A stretch of 64,000 bases of DNA from positions 75,482 through 139,481 of the forward strand of contig JBNKVT010000051.1 in the NCBI GenBank assembly GCA_050299335.1, written 5' to 3'. Within the stretch, counting starts at the first letter, position 1. Every line of letters begins with the position of its first letter. A program made the position numbers and the translations under genes. Below, piece after piece: positions 35,133 through 43,079 of the stretch. This DNA is from JBNKVT01 sp050299335. Lineage in GTDB: Bacteria > Pseudomonadota > Alphaproteobacteria > Rhodobacterales > Rhodobacteraceae. The notes under the pieces are model-generated. The model was given only the letters and a program-made list of their open reading frames with translations, was not told where the DNA came from and did not search any database.

Positions 35133-36560
35133 TCACGCCCCCGCCTCGAGATAGACATGCTTGGTTTCCAGAAAATCGTTCAGCCCCTCGACCCCGTGCA
35201 GCCGCCCCAGCCCCGATTGCCGGTAGCCGCCGGTCTCGCCCTCGGCGAATAGCCGCGTGTGGCAGTTCAGCCAGACGGTGCCCGCCCGGATGGCGCGGGA
35301 AACGCGGGTGGCGCGGTTTAGGTCGTTGGTGAACACCGACGCGGCGAGGCCGTAGTTTGTGGCGTTGGCCATGGCGATGGCTTCGGCTTCGTCGGAGAAT
35401 TTTTCAAGGCTGGCGATGGGGCCGAAGAGTTCTTCCTGCACGAGGGAGGACGACAGGTCGTCGATCTCGAACAGGGTCGGGGTGAGAAAGGCGCCGGGGC
35501 TGTCGAGGGCTTCGCCGCGGGTGACGATGGTGCCTTCGTCGGCGGCCTGCTCGATGATCGCCAGCAGGCGTTTCTGGTTGTCGTGGTCGATGAGCGCGCC
35601 CATCTGGCTTTCGGGCAGGTGGCCGGGGCCGGTGCGGATGGCCGAGAAGGCGTCATGCATCATCAGGCGGAACTCGCGGTAGATGCGCTCGTGGACGATG
35701 AAGCGGGTGGCGGCGACGCAGATTTGCCCGGCCATGACCAGCGCACCGTGGGTGAGTTCGTGTGCGGCCTTTTCGAGATCGGCATCGTCGAAGATCACCG
35801 AAGGGGCCTTGCCGCCGAGTTCCAGCGACAGGCGCTTCAGGGTCGGGGCGGCCCCTGCCATGATCTTCTTGCCGGTGGCCGAGGAGCCGGTGAAGGAGAT
35901 GACATCGACATTGGGCGAGGCGACGAGGGTTTCGCCGACGATTGCGCCGTTTTCGTTCACCGAATGGATGATGCCCCTGGGCAGGGACGGGCAGTCGGCG
36001 ATGCAGTCCATGGTCAGGGCGTGGATCAGCGGCACCTGCGGAGCGGGCTTGATCACGGCTGTGCAGCCGGCGGCCAGCGCCGGGGCCAGCGAGCGGATCA
36101 GAAGCGTGACGGGGGCGTTCCACGGCACGATGATCCCGGCGACCCCGGCGGGTTCGCGGTTGAGGTAGGACCAATTGCCGGGGGCGCTCTCAAAGGTGCG
36201 GCCGAAGATGTTGCGGGCGAGGCCGGCGTAGTAGCGGGTCTCGGAGATCGCGCCCATCATCTCCCCGGTCGCCTCGGCCTTCAGCTTGCCGTTCTCGGCG
36301 ACGATGCGGTCGATGAATTCCGCCTTGCGGGACTCCAGCCGGTCGGCAAGCTCATGGAGCACCTGCGCCCGCAGGCGTGGCGAGGCGGCCCAGACACTCT
36401 GATCGAAGGCGGCGCGGGCGGCGGTGATGGCGTGGTGGGTCAGCGCCTCGGTGCCGGGGTGGTATTCACCGAGCAATTCGCCGGTGCCAGGGTTCAGCGA
36501 GATGCGGGCGGCTTCCGGTCCTGCGACCCATTCACCGTCGATATAGTTCTGCGCCAGCAT
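35133..36560 (-). CDS. NAD(P)-dependent aldehyde dehydrogenase
   Basis: This 475-residue ALDH superfamily enzyme has VPWNAPVTLLIRSLAPALAAG, the FTGSSATGK cofactor loop, the general base Glu in LELGGKAP and the nucleophilic Cys in AGQICVAATR. It probably oxidises an aldehyde made by the coupled amidohydrolase/decarboxylase gene, which ends within its start codon (TGATG). A semialdehyde from aromatic ring cleavage is a plausible substrate, but this is inference from the neighbour. Confidence 0.87.
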   Translation of the reverse strand: MLAQNYIDGEWVAGPEAARISLNPGTGELLGEYHPGTEALTHHAITAARAAFDQSVWAASPRLRAQVLHELADRLESRKAEFIDRIVAENGKLKAEATGEMMGAISETRYYAGLARNIFGRTFESAPGNWSYLNREPAGVAGIIVPWNAPVTLLIRSLAPALAAGCTAVIKPAPQVPLIHALTMDCIADCPSLPRGIIHSVNENGAIVGETLVASPNVDVISFTGSSATGKKIMAGAAPTLKRLSLELGGKAPSVIFDDADLEKAAHELTHGALVMAGQICVAATRFIVHERIYREFRLMMHDAFSAIRTGPGHLPESQMGALIDHDNQKRLLAIIEQAADEGTIVTRGEALDSPGAFLTPTLFEIDDLSSSLVQEELFGPIASLEKFSDEAEAIAMANATNYGLAASVFTNDLNRATRVSRAIRAGTVWLNCHTRLFAEGETGGYRQSGLGRLHGVEGLNDFLETKHVYLEAGA

Positions 36561-37585
36561 CAGATATTCAAACCAAGAAGCCGCACGGCGTTGTCCTGGT
36601 AGAGCTTTTGCCGAAGCGCGTCGCTGATTGGCATGGTATCGAGGATCCTGATCGTCTCGCGGATATACATCGGCCCGCCCTCCGGATCGAAAGGCGCGTC
36701 GGAGGCGAAGAGGACGTGGTCCTCGCCAAAGAACTCGATGGCGTGCTCGATGGCTTTCTGGGAGCCGAAAGACGCGGTATCGGCATAGAAATCCTTGAAA
36801 TACTCCAGATGCGGGCGCTTCAGCGAGGTGCGCGCGACGGAGAGGTCGCGGTCAGTGGTGCGCTTGCCCATCTGGTCCCAGCCGGGCCCGACGCGGCCCT
36901 CGAAGAATGGCACCATGCCGCCCGCGTGGTGGGTCAGAACCTTCAGCCCCGGGAACTTGTCGAACATCCGCGAAAACACCATGCGGGCCATGGCGGCGGA
37001 GGTCTCGTAGGGCCAGCCGAAGGTCCACCAGATTTCATATTCGGAACGGTCCTCGGTCTGGTAGTCGGCGAATTTCTGGGTGCGGGCGGGGTGCATCCAG
37101 ACCATTTTTCCCGCTTTCGCCATGTAGTCGAAGAACGGCTCGTATTCGGGCAGGTCAAGGGGCTTGCCGGCGACATTGGTGAAGATCTGCATGCCGACAG
37201 CCCCCAGATCCTCGATGGCGCGGCGGGTTTCCTCGACCAGCGCGTCGGGGTTGGACATTGGCGCGGTGCCGATGAAGCCAGGGAAGCGGTCGGGGTATTT
37301 CTCGCAAAGGGCGGCCATTTCGTCAGAGCCGATGCGGGACATTTCCAGTGCCTGTTCCGGTGTGGCGATGGCCTCAAGCGGCGGGGAGGCGAGCGACAGG
37401 ACCTGGACGTAGTCCTCGCCGAACATGTCCATGACCTCGAAGCGGCGGTTCAGATCGGTCATCATCGGCACCCTGCCCGAGCGGGCGGTGATGTCGGACA
37501 TCTCGCCGGTGATCTCGATCAGCTTGTCGAAGAAATTCTGCGGCCAGATATGGGTGAAAACGTCAATCTTTTTCACGATGCGCAT
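36560..37585 (-). CDS. Amidohydrolase-family decarboxylase (ACMSD-like)
   Basis: This 341-residue amidohydrolase_2 protein resembles 2-amino-3-carboxymuconate-6-semialdehyde and γ-resorcylate decarboxylases. The metal and active-site elements are DVFTH near the N-terminus, WMHPAR, LTHHAGGMVPFFEGR and ASDAPFDPEGG. The family decarboxylates aromatic or muconate acids without redox cofactors. Coupling to an aldehyde dehydrogenase supports a catabolic step that yields a semialdehyde. A promoter-like site with a dyad lies upstream. Confidence 0.82.
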   Translation of the reverse strand: MRIVKKIDVFTHIWPQNFFDKLIEITGEMSDITARSGRVPMMTDLNRRFEVMDMFGEDYVQVLSLASPPLEAIATPEQALEMSRIGSDEMAALCEKYPDRFPGFIGTAPMSNPDALVEETRRAIEDLGAVGMQIFTNVAGKPLDLPEYEPFFDYMAKAGKMVWMHPARTQKFADYQTEDRSEYEIWWTFGWPYETSAAMARMVFSRMFDKFPGLKVLTHHAGGMVPFFEGRVGPGWDQMGKRTTDRDLSVARTSLKRPHLEYFKDFYADTASFGSQKAIEHAIEFFGEDHVLFASDAPFDPEGGPMYIRETIRILDTMPISDALRQKLYQDNAVRLLGLNI

Positions 37586-37605
37586 CCCTCTGGGTTTTTA
37601 AGCAT

Positions 37606-37656
37606 TCGATAGAGAGGCGGGGCGCGAAGGTCAACCAAAAGTCTCACAAAATGAGA
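37606..37656 (-). promoter_or_regulatory. Promoter with operator-like dyad for the amidohydrolase operon
   Basis: On the minus strand TTGACC (37634-37629) and TATCGA (37611-37606) are separated by exactly 17 bp, a good sigma-70 layout about 20 bp before the start codon. Immediately upstream of the -35 box is TCTCACAAAATGAGA (37642-37656), a 5-bp dyad with a 5-bp spacer. It is a candidate activator or repressor site. Confidence 0.55.
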
Positions 37657-37747
37657 TTGATTGAGCAGATCTTGCAATGGCTAAGCAACCCGGATGCGCT
37701 TTCCCGGCTCGACGTGCACAATGCGCCTATGTCCAGCGTCCGCCAGT

Positions 37748-38140
37748 CTAATCGACAGCAGGCGCACACTGCCCCAACTTTTCTAACTGCCAAACGCGTT
37801 GCCCGAAAAACAGCCCGTCGCGCAGGTACTCCCCCAGACAGACCGTCGCATCCGGCTCGAATGACACGCCATGTTCCGGGGCGGCTATTTCGATCTGCTG
37901 CCCGCCCGGAAGGCGGACATGCCACAGGACGCGAAGCGTGTGCTCGTTCGGGATCGAAACCTCGTGCCGGATAAGGACGCCTTCGGTTCCAGCAACCCTT
38001 TCAAGCGGGCCCGCGAAATAGGCGTTCAGTTTCAGCATCGTCAGATACAGGATGGCCGCCGACAGCAGCATGATGCCGATGATATCCATCAACGACAGAC
38101 TGCGAAGTCCGGAAACGATCCTGCCGAGCAAATCCTTCAT
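37748..38140 (-). CDS. Hypothetical single-span membrane protein
   Basis: This 130-residue protein has one N-terminal membrane span (IIGIMLLSAAILYLTMLKL, about 20-38). A soluble β-rich domain follows with two Cys and a segment VLWHVRLPGGQQIEIAAPEHGV. I do not recognise a family. The domain is predicted to be periplasmic or cytoplasmic depending on topology. It stands alone, upstream of the amidohydrolase promoter on the same strand. Confidence 0.6.
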   Translation of the reverse strand: MKDLLGRIVSGLRSLSLMDIIGIMLLSAAILYLTMLKLNAYFAGPLERVAGTEGVLIRHEVSIPNEHTLRVLWHVRLPGGQQIEIAAPEHGVSFEPDATVCLGEYLRDGLFFGQRVWQLEKLGQCAPAVD

Positions 38141-38197
38141 ACAAAACCCCCGAATGAGGGTCTGAAATAGGACACCGGACTGGCAGCTAGCCCTGCC

Positions 38198-38773
38198 TTA
38201 CCGCCCCGAAGCCCGCCGGTCGCGGCGGCTGGACATTGGCTGGAAGGCGACGCCGACATGGGTTTCGCAATAGGGCTTGCCGGGCTGGGTCGGGTGGCCG
38301 CAGAACCAGAAATCCTCCGTCGCTGGATCGCCGATCGGCCATTTGCAGGTGCGTTCGGTCAGCTGCATCAGCTTCAGCTTCTTGGCCTTCTTTTCCAGCG
38401 CCTTCAGCTTGGCCAGCGCCTCGGCGGAAATCTCCGAGTTAGAGGGCTGGGGCGGCAGAGGCTGGCCGGCGGTGATGATCGGCTTGACGCGCGGCGGGTC
38501 CTTGGCCTCGGGCTTAGGCGCGGGATCGGCGGCCTTGGGCTCGGGCGTGGGCCTGGCGGCGGCGGGCTTCTTTTTGGTCTCGGGCTTGGGTTTCGCCGCC
38601 TCCTTGACCGGTTCCTTGGCGGGGGCCGTGCGGTTCGACAGGCCCAGACGATGCACCTTGCCGATCACGGCATTGCGGGTCACGCCGCCCAGCTCCTTGG
38701 CGATCTGGCTGGCACTCTGGCCCTCGTTCCACATCTTCTTCAGGGTCTCGACCCGTTCGTCGGTCCAGGACAT
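38198..38773 (-). CDS. gcrA: Cell-cycle regulator GcrA
   Basis: This 191-residue GcrA protein binds RNA polymerase σ70 and methylated GANTC promoters in alphaproteobacteria. The N-terminal helix-turn-helix is SWTDERVETLKKMWNEGQSA plus TRNAVIGKVHRLGLSNR. A long Lys/Pro/Ala/Glu linker (about 50-115) follows, and then the σ-interacting domain with CKWPIGDP and FCGHPTQPGKPYCETH. ATG 38773 gives the canonical MSWTDE start, and the upstream frame is not used. Confidence 0.95.
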   Translation of the reverse strand: MSWTDERVETLKKMWNEGQSASQIAKELGGVTRNAVIGKVHRLGLSNRTAPAKEPVKEAAKPKPETKKKPAAARPTPEPKAADPAPKPEAKDPPRVKPIITAGQPLPPQPSNSEISAEALAKLKALEKKAKKLKLMQLTERTCKWPIGDPATEDFWFCGHPTQPGKPYCETHVGVAFQPMSSRRDRRASGR

Positions 38774-38853
38774 GGTGTCTCCTTGAAACTTCAATGCGAG
38801 CCCCGGGGACCCGCATCTGTGCCTGCAACCCATATGGGGCCGCCTTGGCGCTA

Positions 38854-38880
38854 TTGTAACCGCTCGGGGTTCAGTTACAA
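38854..38880. promoter_or_regulatory. TTGTAAC-N13-GTTACAA dyad between divergent gcrA and ABC permease genes
   Basis: Perfect 7-bp inverted half-sites have centres 20 bp apart (two helical turns), and the 3' arm ends 26 bp before the start of the permease gene. It is a good candidate operator for a dimeric regulator of either gene. A shorter palindrome, CCCATATGGG, lies at 38829-38838. I see no GANTC site in this spacer. Confidence 0.5.
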
Positions 38881-38906
38881 GTGACGCGTAAAATTCGAGG
38901 CTTTGA

Positions 38907-39716
38907 ATGGCAGAGACCGACATCCGCCCGATGGGAGAACGCCGCTTCGGGCGGGTCAACTGGCTGGGGCTGTGGACGCTGATCACCCGCGAAATCCGGC
39001 GGTTCTCCAATGTCTGGACCCAGACGCTGTTGGCGCCTTTGGTCACGGCGGGTCTGTTCATGACTGTGCTCAGTCTGGCCTTCGCCGCGAGGCGCGGCGC
39101 GGTGGACGGGGTGCCGTTCACGCATTTCCTGGCGCCGGGCATCCTGATGATGACGGTGATCCAGAATGCTTTTGCCAACACATCATCCTCGATCCTGATC
39201 TCGAAGATGCAAGGCAATATCGTCGACACGCTGATGCCACCGCTCAGCCCGCTTGAGATGCTGATCGGCTATGTCTCAGGCGGCGTGGCGCGCGGGGTGT
39301 TCGTCGGGCTGGTGGTAATGGCGGTTATGTTTCCAGTGCTGGGATTGCCGGTGGCGCATCCCCTATGGGCGCTGGTCTTTCTGATTGCCGGGGCGGCCAC
39401 GCTGGCGCTTCTGGGGATCATCGCGGCGATCCTGGCGCAGAAATTCGACCAGATGGCCGCGATCACCAATTTCGTCATCACGCCCCTGAGCTTCCTGTCA
39501 GGCACCTTCTATTCCGTCGAGGTCCTGCCCGAACCGATGCAGGTGATGAGCCACTTCAACCCGATGTTCTACCTGATCGACGGCTTCCGCTTCGGGGTGC
39601 TCGGGGCGTCGGACGCCAACCCCTGGCTGGGGCTGTGCGTCGCCACTGCGCTGGTTGTGGGGCTGGGCACGCTGGCCTGGTCCTGGTTCCGCTCCGGGTT
39701 TCGTCTGAAAAGCTGA
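38907..39716 (+). CDS. ABC-2 type transporter permease
   Basis: This 269-residue permease has six membrane spans and the ABC-2 signature region (FTHFLAPGILMMTVIQNAFANTSSSI, later PLSFLSGTFYSVEVLPEPMQ). It belongs to the NodJ/DrrB/YadH group of exporters. No ATPase gene is next to it, so the partner must be elsewhere. The substrate is unknown. Confidence 0.82.
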   Translation: MAETDIRPMGERRFGRVNWLGLWTLITREIRRFSNVWTQTLLAPLVTAGLFMTVLSLAFAARRGAVDGVPFTHFLAPGILMMTVIQNAFANTSSSILISKMQGNIVDTLMPPLSPLEMLIGYVSGGVARGVFVGLVVMAVMFPVLGLPVAHPLWALVFLIAGAATLALLGIIAAILAQKFDQMAAITNFVITPLSFLSGTFYSVEVLPEPMQVMSHFNPMFYLIDGFRFGVLGASDANPWLGLCVATALVVGLGTLAWSWFRSGFRLKS

Positions 39717-39726
39717 CGCGGGCGGC

Positions 39727-41025
39727 TCAGGCGCCTGCCACCCGCCAGACCACATTCCCGACATCGTCGGCGACCAGCAGCGACTTGTCGTCCGGCCCCA
39801 GCGTGACCCCGACCGGCCGGCCATAGGCGTATTTTTCGTCCTCCGACAAAAAGCCCGACAGGATATCGCGGGGCGGGCCCGCGGGCTGGCCGTTCTCGAA
39901 CGGCACGAAGATCACCTTGTAGCCGGACAGGGTCGAGCGGTTCCACGAGCCGTGCTGACCCACCGCCATACCAGCGCCGAAGCCTGGCAGCGTGCCTTCA
40001 GGCACCCAACAGAGACCGAGCGAGGCAGTATGGCCGCCAAGCGCATAGTCGGGGCGGATGGCCTTGGCGACCATCGCCGCGTCCTGGGGCACCCTGTCGT
40101 CCACTGTCTGGCCCCAATAGCAATAGGGCCAGCCATAGAAACCTCCGTCGGTGACCGAGGTCAGGTAGTCGGGTGGCACTTCGTCGCCGAGCCCGTCGCG
40201 CTCGTTGACCGCGGTCCAGAGCACGCCCGTTGACGGCTCGAAGGCCATGCCAACGGGGTTGCGAAGTCCCGAGGCGTAGATGCGGGTCTCGCCGGTGGCG
40301 ATGTCCAGTTCGTGGATCGCGGCGCGGCCTTCTTCCTCCTCCATGCCGTTATCGGCGATATTGGTCGCCGAGCCGACCCCGGCATAGATTTTCGTGCGGT
40401 CGGGGCTGACGATCAGGCTGCGGGTCCAGTGGCCGCCGGGCTTGAAATCGCAGATCTTGCGCGCCTCGCCGGTGAGTGTCTGCGCCCCGTCTTCATAAGG
40501 AAAGGCGACGATGCCGTCGGTATTGCCGACATAGAATATGCCGTCGACAAGCGCCATTCCGAAAGGATGGTAAAGCCCGTCGACAAAGGTCCCGCGCGTC
40601 TCGGCCACCCCGTCGCCATCGGCATCACGCAGGAAGGTGATGCGGTTGGCGCTGTCACCGAGCGCATTGGCCCGTTTCATCGTCGCCCGGATGGCATATT
40701 CGAAGGGTGTGTTCTTCACCTTGCCGCGCAGTCCCATCGCCTCGGCCACCAGCACGTCGCCACCAGGCAGCACCTCGATCCAGCGCGGATGGTGGAAATC
40801 GCGGGCGAAGGCATTGGCCTTCAGGCCAGGTGCTGCGGTCGGCACATGATCGCCCTGCCAACCGCGCGCGGTCGGCATTTTCAGGGTCATGATGCCCTGT
40901 TCCCGGGCTTCGGGAATATCCGGCGCGCCGCCGATCGCCGGCGGTTCGTCCGACTTGCCGTAGCGCCTGAGCAGGATCATGACCGCCCCGACAAGGGCGA
41001 CGAGACGTGCGACGAATTCCGACAT
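39727..41025 (-). CDS. Sorbosone dehydrogenase/PQQ glucose-dehydrogenase-like β-propeller protein
   Basis: The protein has 432 residues. One hydrophobic N-terminal segment (about 4-19) may anchor or export it. A six-bladed propeller of the soluble PQQ-dependent aldose/L-sorbosone dehydrogenase family follows, with FARDFHHPRWIEVLPGGDVLVAEA, GLRNPVGMAFEPSTGVLW, DGGFYGWPYCYWG and the C-terminal GPDDKSLLVADD. It probably oxidises a sugar or aldehyde in the periplasm with PQQ; the substrate is not known. It converges with the ABC-2 gene. Confidence 0.78.
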   Translation of the reverse strand: MSEFVARLVALVGAVMILLRRYGKSDEPPAIGGAPDIPEAREQGIMTLKMPTARGWQGDHVPTAAPGLKANAFARDFHHPRWIEVLPGGDVLVAEAMGLRGKVKNTPFEYAIRATMKRANALGDSANRITFLRDADGDGVAETRGTFVDGLYHPFGMALVDGIFYVGNTDGIVAFPYEDGAQTLTGEARKICDFKPGGHWTRSLIVSPDRTKIYAGVGSATNIADNGMEEEEGRAAIHELDIATGETRIYASGLRNPVGMAFEPSTGVLWTAVNERDGLGDEVPPDYLTSVTDGGFYGWPYCYWGQTVDDRVPQDAAMVAKAIRPDYALGGHTASLGLCWVPEGTLPGFGAGMAVGQHGSWNRSTLSGYKVIFVPFENGQPAGPPRDILSGFLSEDEKYAYGRPVGVTLGPDDKSLLVADDVGNVVWRVAGA

Positions 41026-41082
41026 GGGCTGTCCTCCTCGGTTTCCATAGCGGCTTGCTTTTCATCTGAAACACCGCATCCG

Positions 41083-41133
41083 TCAGGCAATCCGAGGCAG
41101 CGTTTGCGACGCAAATGCGTTCGGGTTGCCTGA
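41083..41133. terminator. 51-bp imperfect inverted repeat downstream of map
   Basis: TCAGGCAA at both ends and TTTGCG-A-CGCAAA at the centre form a long cruciform-like structure. It lies between the 3' end of map and the start of the sorbosone-dehydrogenase-like gene on the same strand. It could be the map terminator or a regulator site. Confidence 0.55.
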
Positions 41134-41227
41134 CTGATGCAGGTCAAAAGCGAACTGCCTCGGCCTGCCTAGAGTCCGAAGAAACGGAAGTAAACCTGTC
41201 CGAAAGCCCCGGCACCTGTCCCGGTGC

Positions 41228-42097
41228 CTATTTCCAGGTCGGGTGGAATGTGCCGGCGGGCGAGAGGGTGAAGATCTCGCACCCGTCTTCGGTCACGCCG
41301 ATGGAATGCTCGAACTGGGCTGACAGATTGCCGTCCAGCGTCACCGCCGTCCAGTCGTCGTCCAGCACCCGGGTTGCCGCCGCGCCAAGGTTGATCATCG
41401 GCTCGATGGTGAAGAACATCCCCGCCTCCAGCACCGGCCCGGTGCCGGGCCGCCCGTAATGCAGCACGTTGGGGGCGGCATGAAACACCCTGCCCAGCCC
41501 GTGCCCGCAGAAGTCGCGCACCACCGAGCAGCGCTCGCTCTCGGCATAGGTCTGGATGGCGTGGCCGATATCGCCGAAGCTGTTGCCGGGTTTCACCGCC
41601 GCAATGCCGCGCATCAGCGCCTCATGGGTGATGTCGATCAGCTTTTTCGCAAAGGCCTTGGGCTTGCCCGCGACATACATGCGGCTGGAATCGCCGTACC
41701 AGCCATCCACGATCACTGTCACGTCGATATTCAGGATATCGCCCTTGAGAAGCGCGTCGTCTTCTCGAAACACCACGTTCCGCGCATTCGTTTCCCTGGA
41801 CCACTTCGGAATCCTGCTTCCCGGAATCCCGTGGCAGACCACATGGTTCACCGAGATGCACGAGGCATGCTGATACCCCTTGTATCCCACCGTCGCCGAG
41901 ACAGCGCCGGCATCCTTCACCCACTGGTGGATGGTCGCGTCAAGCTCCTCGGTTCTGACCCCCGGCACCACATGCCCGGCGATCCGGTCGAGGATCTCTG
42001 CCGCCAGCCGCCCGGCGGCGCGCATACCGGCAAAATCCGCCTTCGAATGAATGCGGATGCCGTTCTTGTTCAACCGTCCTGGCGTCAGAATTTCCAA
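41228..42097 (-). CDS. map: Methionine aminopeptidase, type I, with a ~21-residue insertion
   Basis: This cobalt/iron/manganese-dependent peptidase removes the initiator Met. All five metal ligands are visible: Asp in NIDVTVIVDG, Asp in YGDSSRMY, His in FCGHGLG, Glu in TIEPM and Glu in QFEHS. The substrate His is in VVCHGIPG. Directly after HGIPG there are about 21 extra residues (WSRETNARNVVFREDD region) before KGDILNID, where the family has only a short turn. The start is a TTG (42097) after GAAGAGGA; a second TTG at 42073 is possible. The upstream spacer is rich in hairpins. Confidence 0.9.
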   Translation of the reverse strand: MEILTPGRLNKNGIRIHSKADFAGMRAAGRLAAEILDRIAGHVVPGVRTEELDATIHQWVKDAGAVSATVGYKGYQHASCISVNHVVCHGIPGSRIPKWSRETNARNVVFREDDALLKGDILNIDVTVIVDGWYGDSSRMYVAGKPKAFAKKLIDITHEALMRGIAAVKPGNSFGDIGHAIQTYAESERCSVVRDFCGHGLGRVFHAAPNVLHYGRPGTGPVLEAGMFFTIEPMINLGAAATRVLDDDWTAVTLDGNLSAQFEHSIGVTEDGCEIFTLSPAGTFHPTWK

Positions 42098-42190
42098 ATC
42101 CTCTTCGTCCCTGGCTGTGTGTGCCTGCCCGACAATATAGGCATTTCCGGTTTAGACCCAAAGCCTGAAGGAAGTCAAAACCCCGAAACA

Positions 42191-42263
42191 CCCTCCTCCT
42201 TCTTCCAAATACTCCAGGGGGGTCGCCATTGTCAGCGCCATTGGTCCGAGCGACAATGGCGAC
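42191..42263. repeat. Hairpin-rich intergenic repeat between map and sfsA
   Basis: CCCTCCTCCTTCTTCCAAATACTCC (42191-42215) is the complement of the GAGTATTT...GAAGGAGG repeat. It is followed by a perfect 12-bp inverted repeat, GTCGCCATTGTC (42222-42233)/GACAATGGCGAC (42252-42263). Further short stems (GGGGACAGCGTCCCC, CCCGCCGAAGGCGGG) follow up to 42305. Confidence 0.75.
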
Positions 42264-42332
42264 GGGGACAGCGTCCCCCCGCGTATCGTCCCGCCGAAGG
42301 CGGGGCGAAAAACCTCCTTCAGAGCGCCGGAT

Positions 42333-43034
42333 TCACCTCACAATATCCAGCCGCCGCCCCAGCTCGACCCCGTCCAGACCGATCCGGCAATCATAGCACA
42401 GCGCCTCCACCCCGGCGTCGCGCGCCGCCTGAAATGCCGCGAGATAGCCCGGGTCCAGATCCCCCGCCAGGGCGAACCGGTCGCAATCCGTCCGTTGCAC
42501 CAGATAGACCATCACCGCCCGGTGTCCCGCTGCGACCATCGCCGACAATTCCCGCAGGTGCTTCGCCCCGCGCGACGTCACGCAATCGGGAAACTCCGCC
42601 AGCCCGGCCTCCCGGCTCAAATGCACGTTCTTGACCTCGACATAGGCATCGGCCAGCCCCGCCCCGCGCAACAGAAAGTCGATCCGGCTGTTCTCGCCAT
42701 ATTTCACCTCCGCCCGGACATCGGCATGGCGCGTCAGTTCCGCCACCGCCCCGGCCCGCAGCGCTTCGCCCACCACCTTGTTCGGCACCCCGGTATCGAT
42801 CCCAACCAGCCCGGTTTCCAGCTCCACCAGCTTCCAGCTCCAGGCCAGCCTCGCCTTCGGGTTCGCGGCCCGAGCCACCCAGACCCCGGAACCAGACACA
42901 TCCAGCCCCATCATCGCCCCGGGATTGGGGCAATGCGCCGTGACTTCCGTGCCGTCTTCGAGCGTGATATCGGCGAGAAACCGTTTATACCGGCGGAGGA
43001 GCGTGCCGCGCTGGAGCGGAGGATCGAATTTCAT
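42333..43034 (-). CDS. sfsA: Sugar fermentation stimulation protein homologue
   Basis: This 233-residue SfsA protein begins MKFDPPLQRGTLLRRYKRFLAD. It has the conserved CPNPGAM, the nuclease-like ENSRIDFLL and YVEVKNVHL segments, and DCVTSRGAKHL. The family has an OB-like and a PD-(D/E)XK nuclease-like domain and is described as DNA-binding. The frame is open upstream over the next gene, but ATG 43034 gives the canonical start. It is divergent from the CinA-like gene with a 45-bp gap. Confidence 0.9.
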   Translation of the reverse strand: MKFDPPLQRGTLLRRYKRFLADITLEDGTEVTAHCPNPGAMMGLDVSGSGVWVARAANPKARLAWSWKLVELETGLVGIDTGVPNKVVGEALRAGAVAELTRHADVRAEVKYGENSRIDFLLRGAGLADAYVEVKNVHLSREAGLAEFPDCVTSRGAKHLRELSAMVAAGHRAVMVYLVQRTDCDRFALAGDLDPGYLAAFQAARDAGVEALCYDCRIGLDGVELGRRLDIVR

Positions 43035-43079
43035 GCCCTCCCTTAAGCCGCAGGACCGCGAAGAACAAGGAGACGGGCG

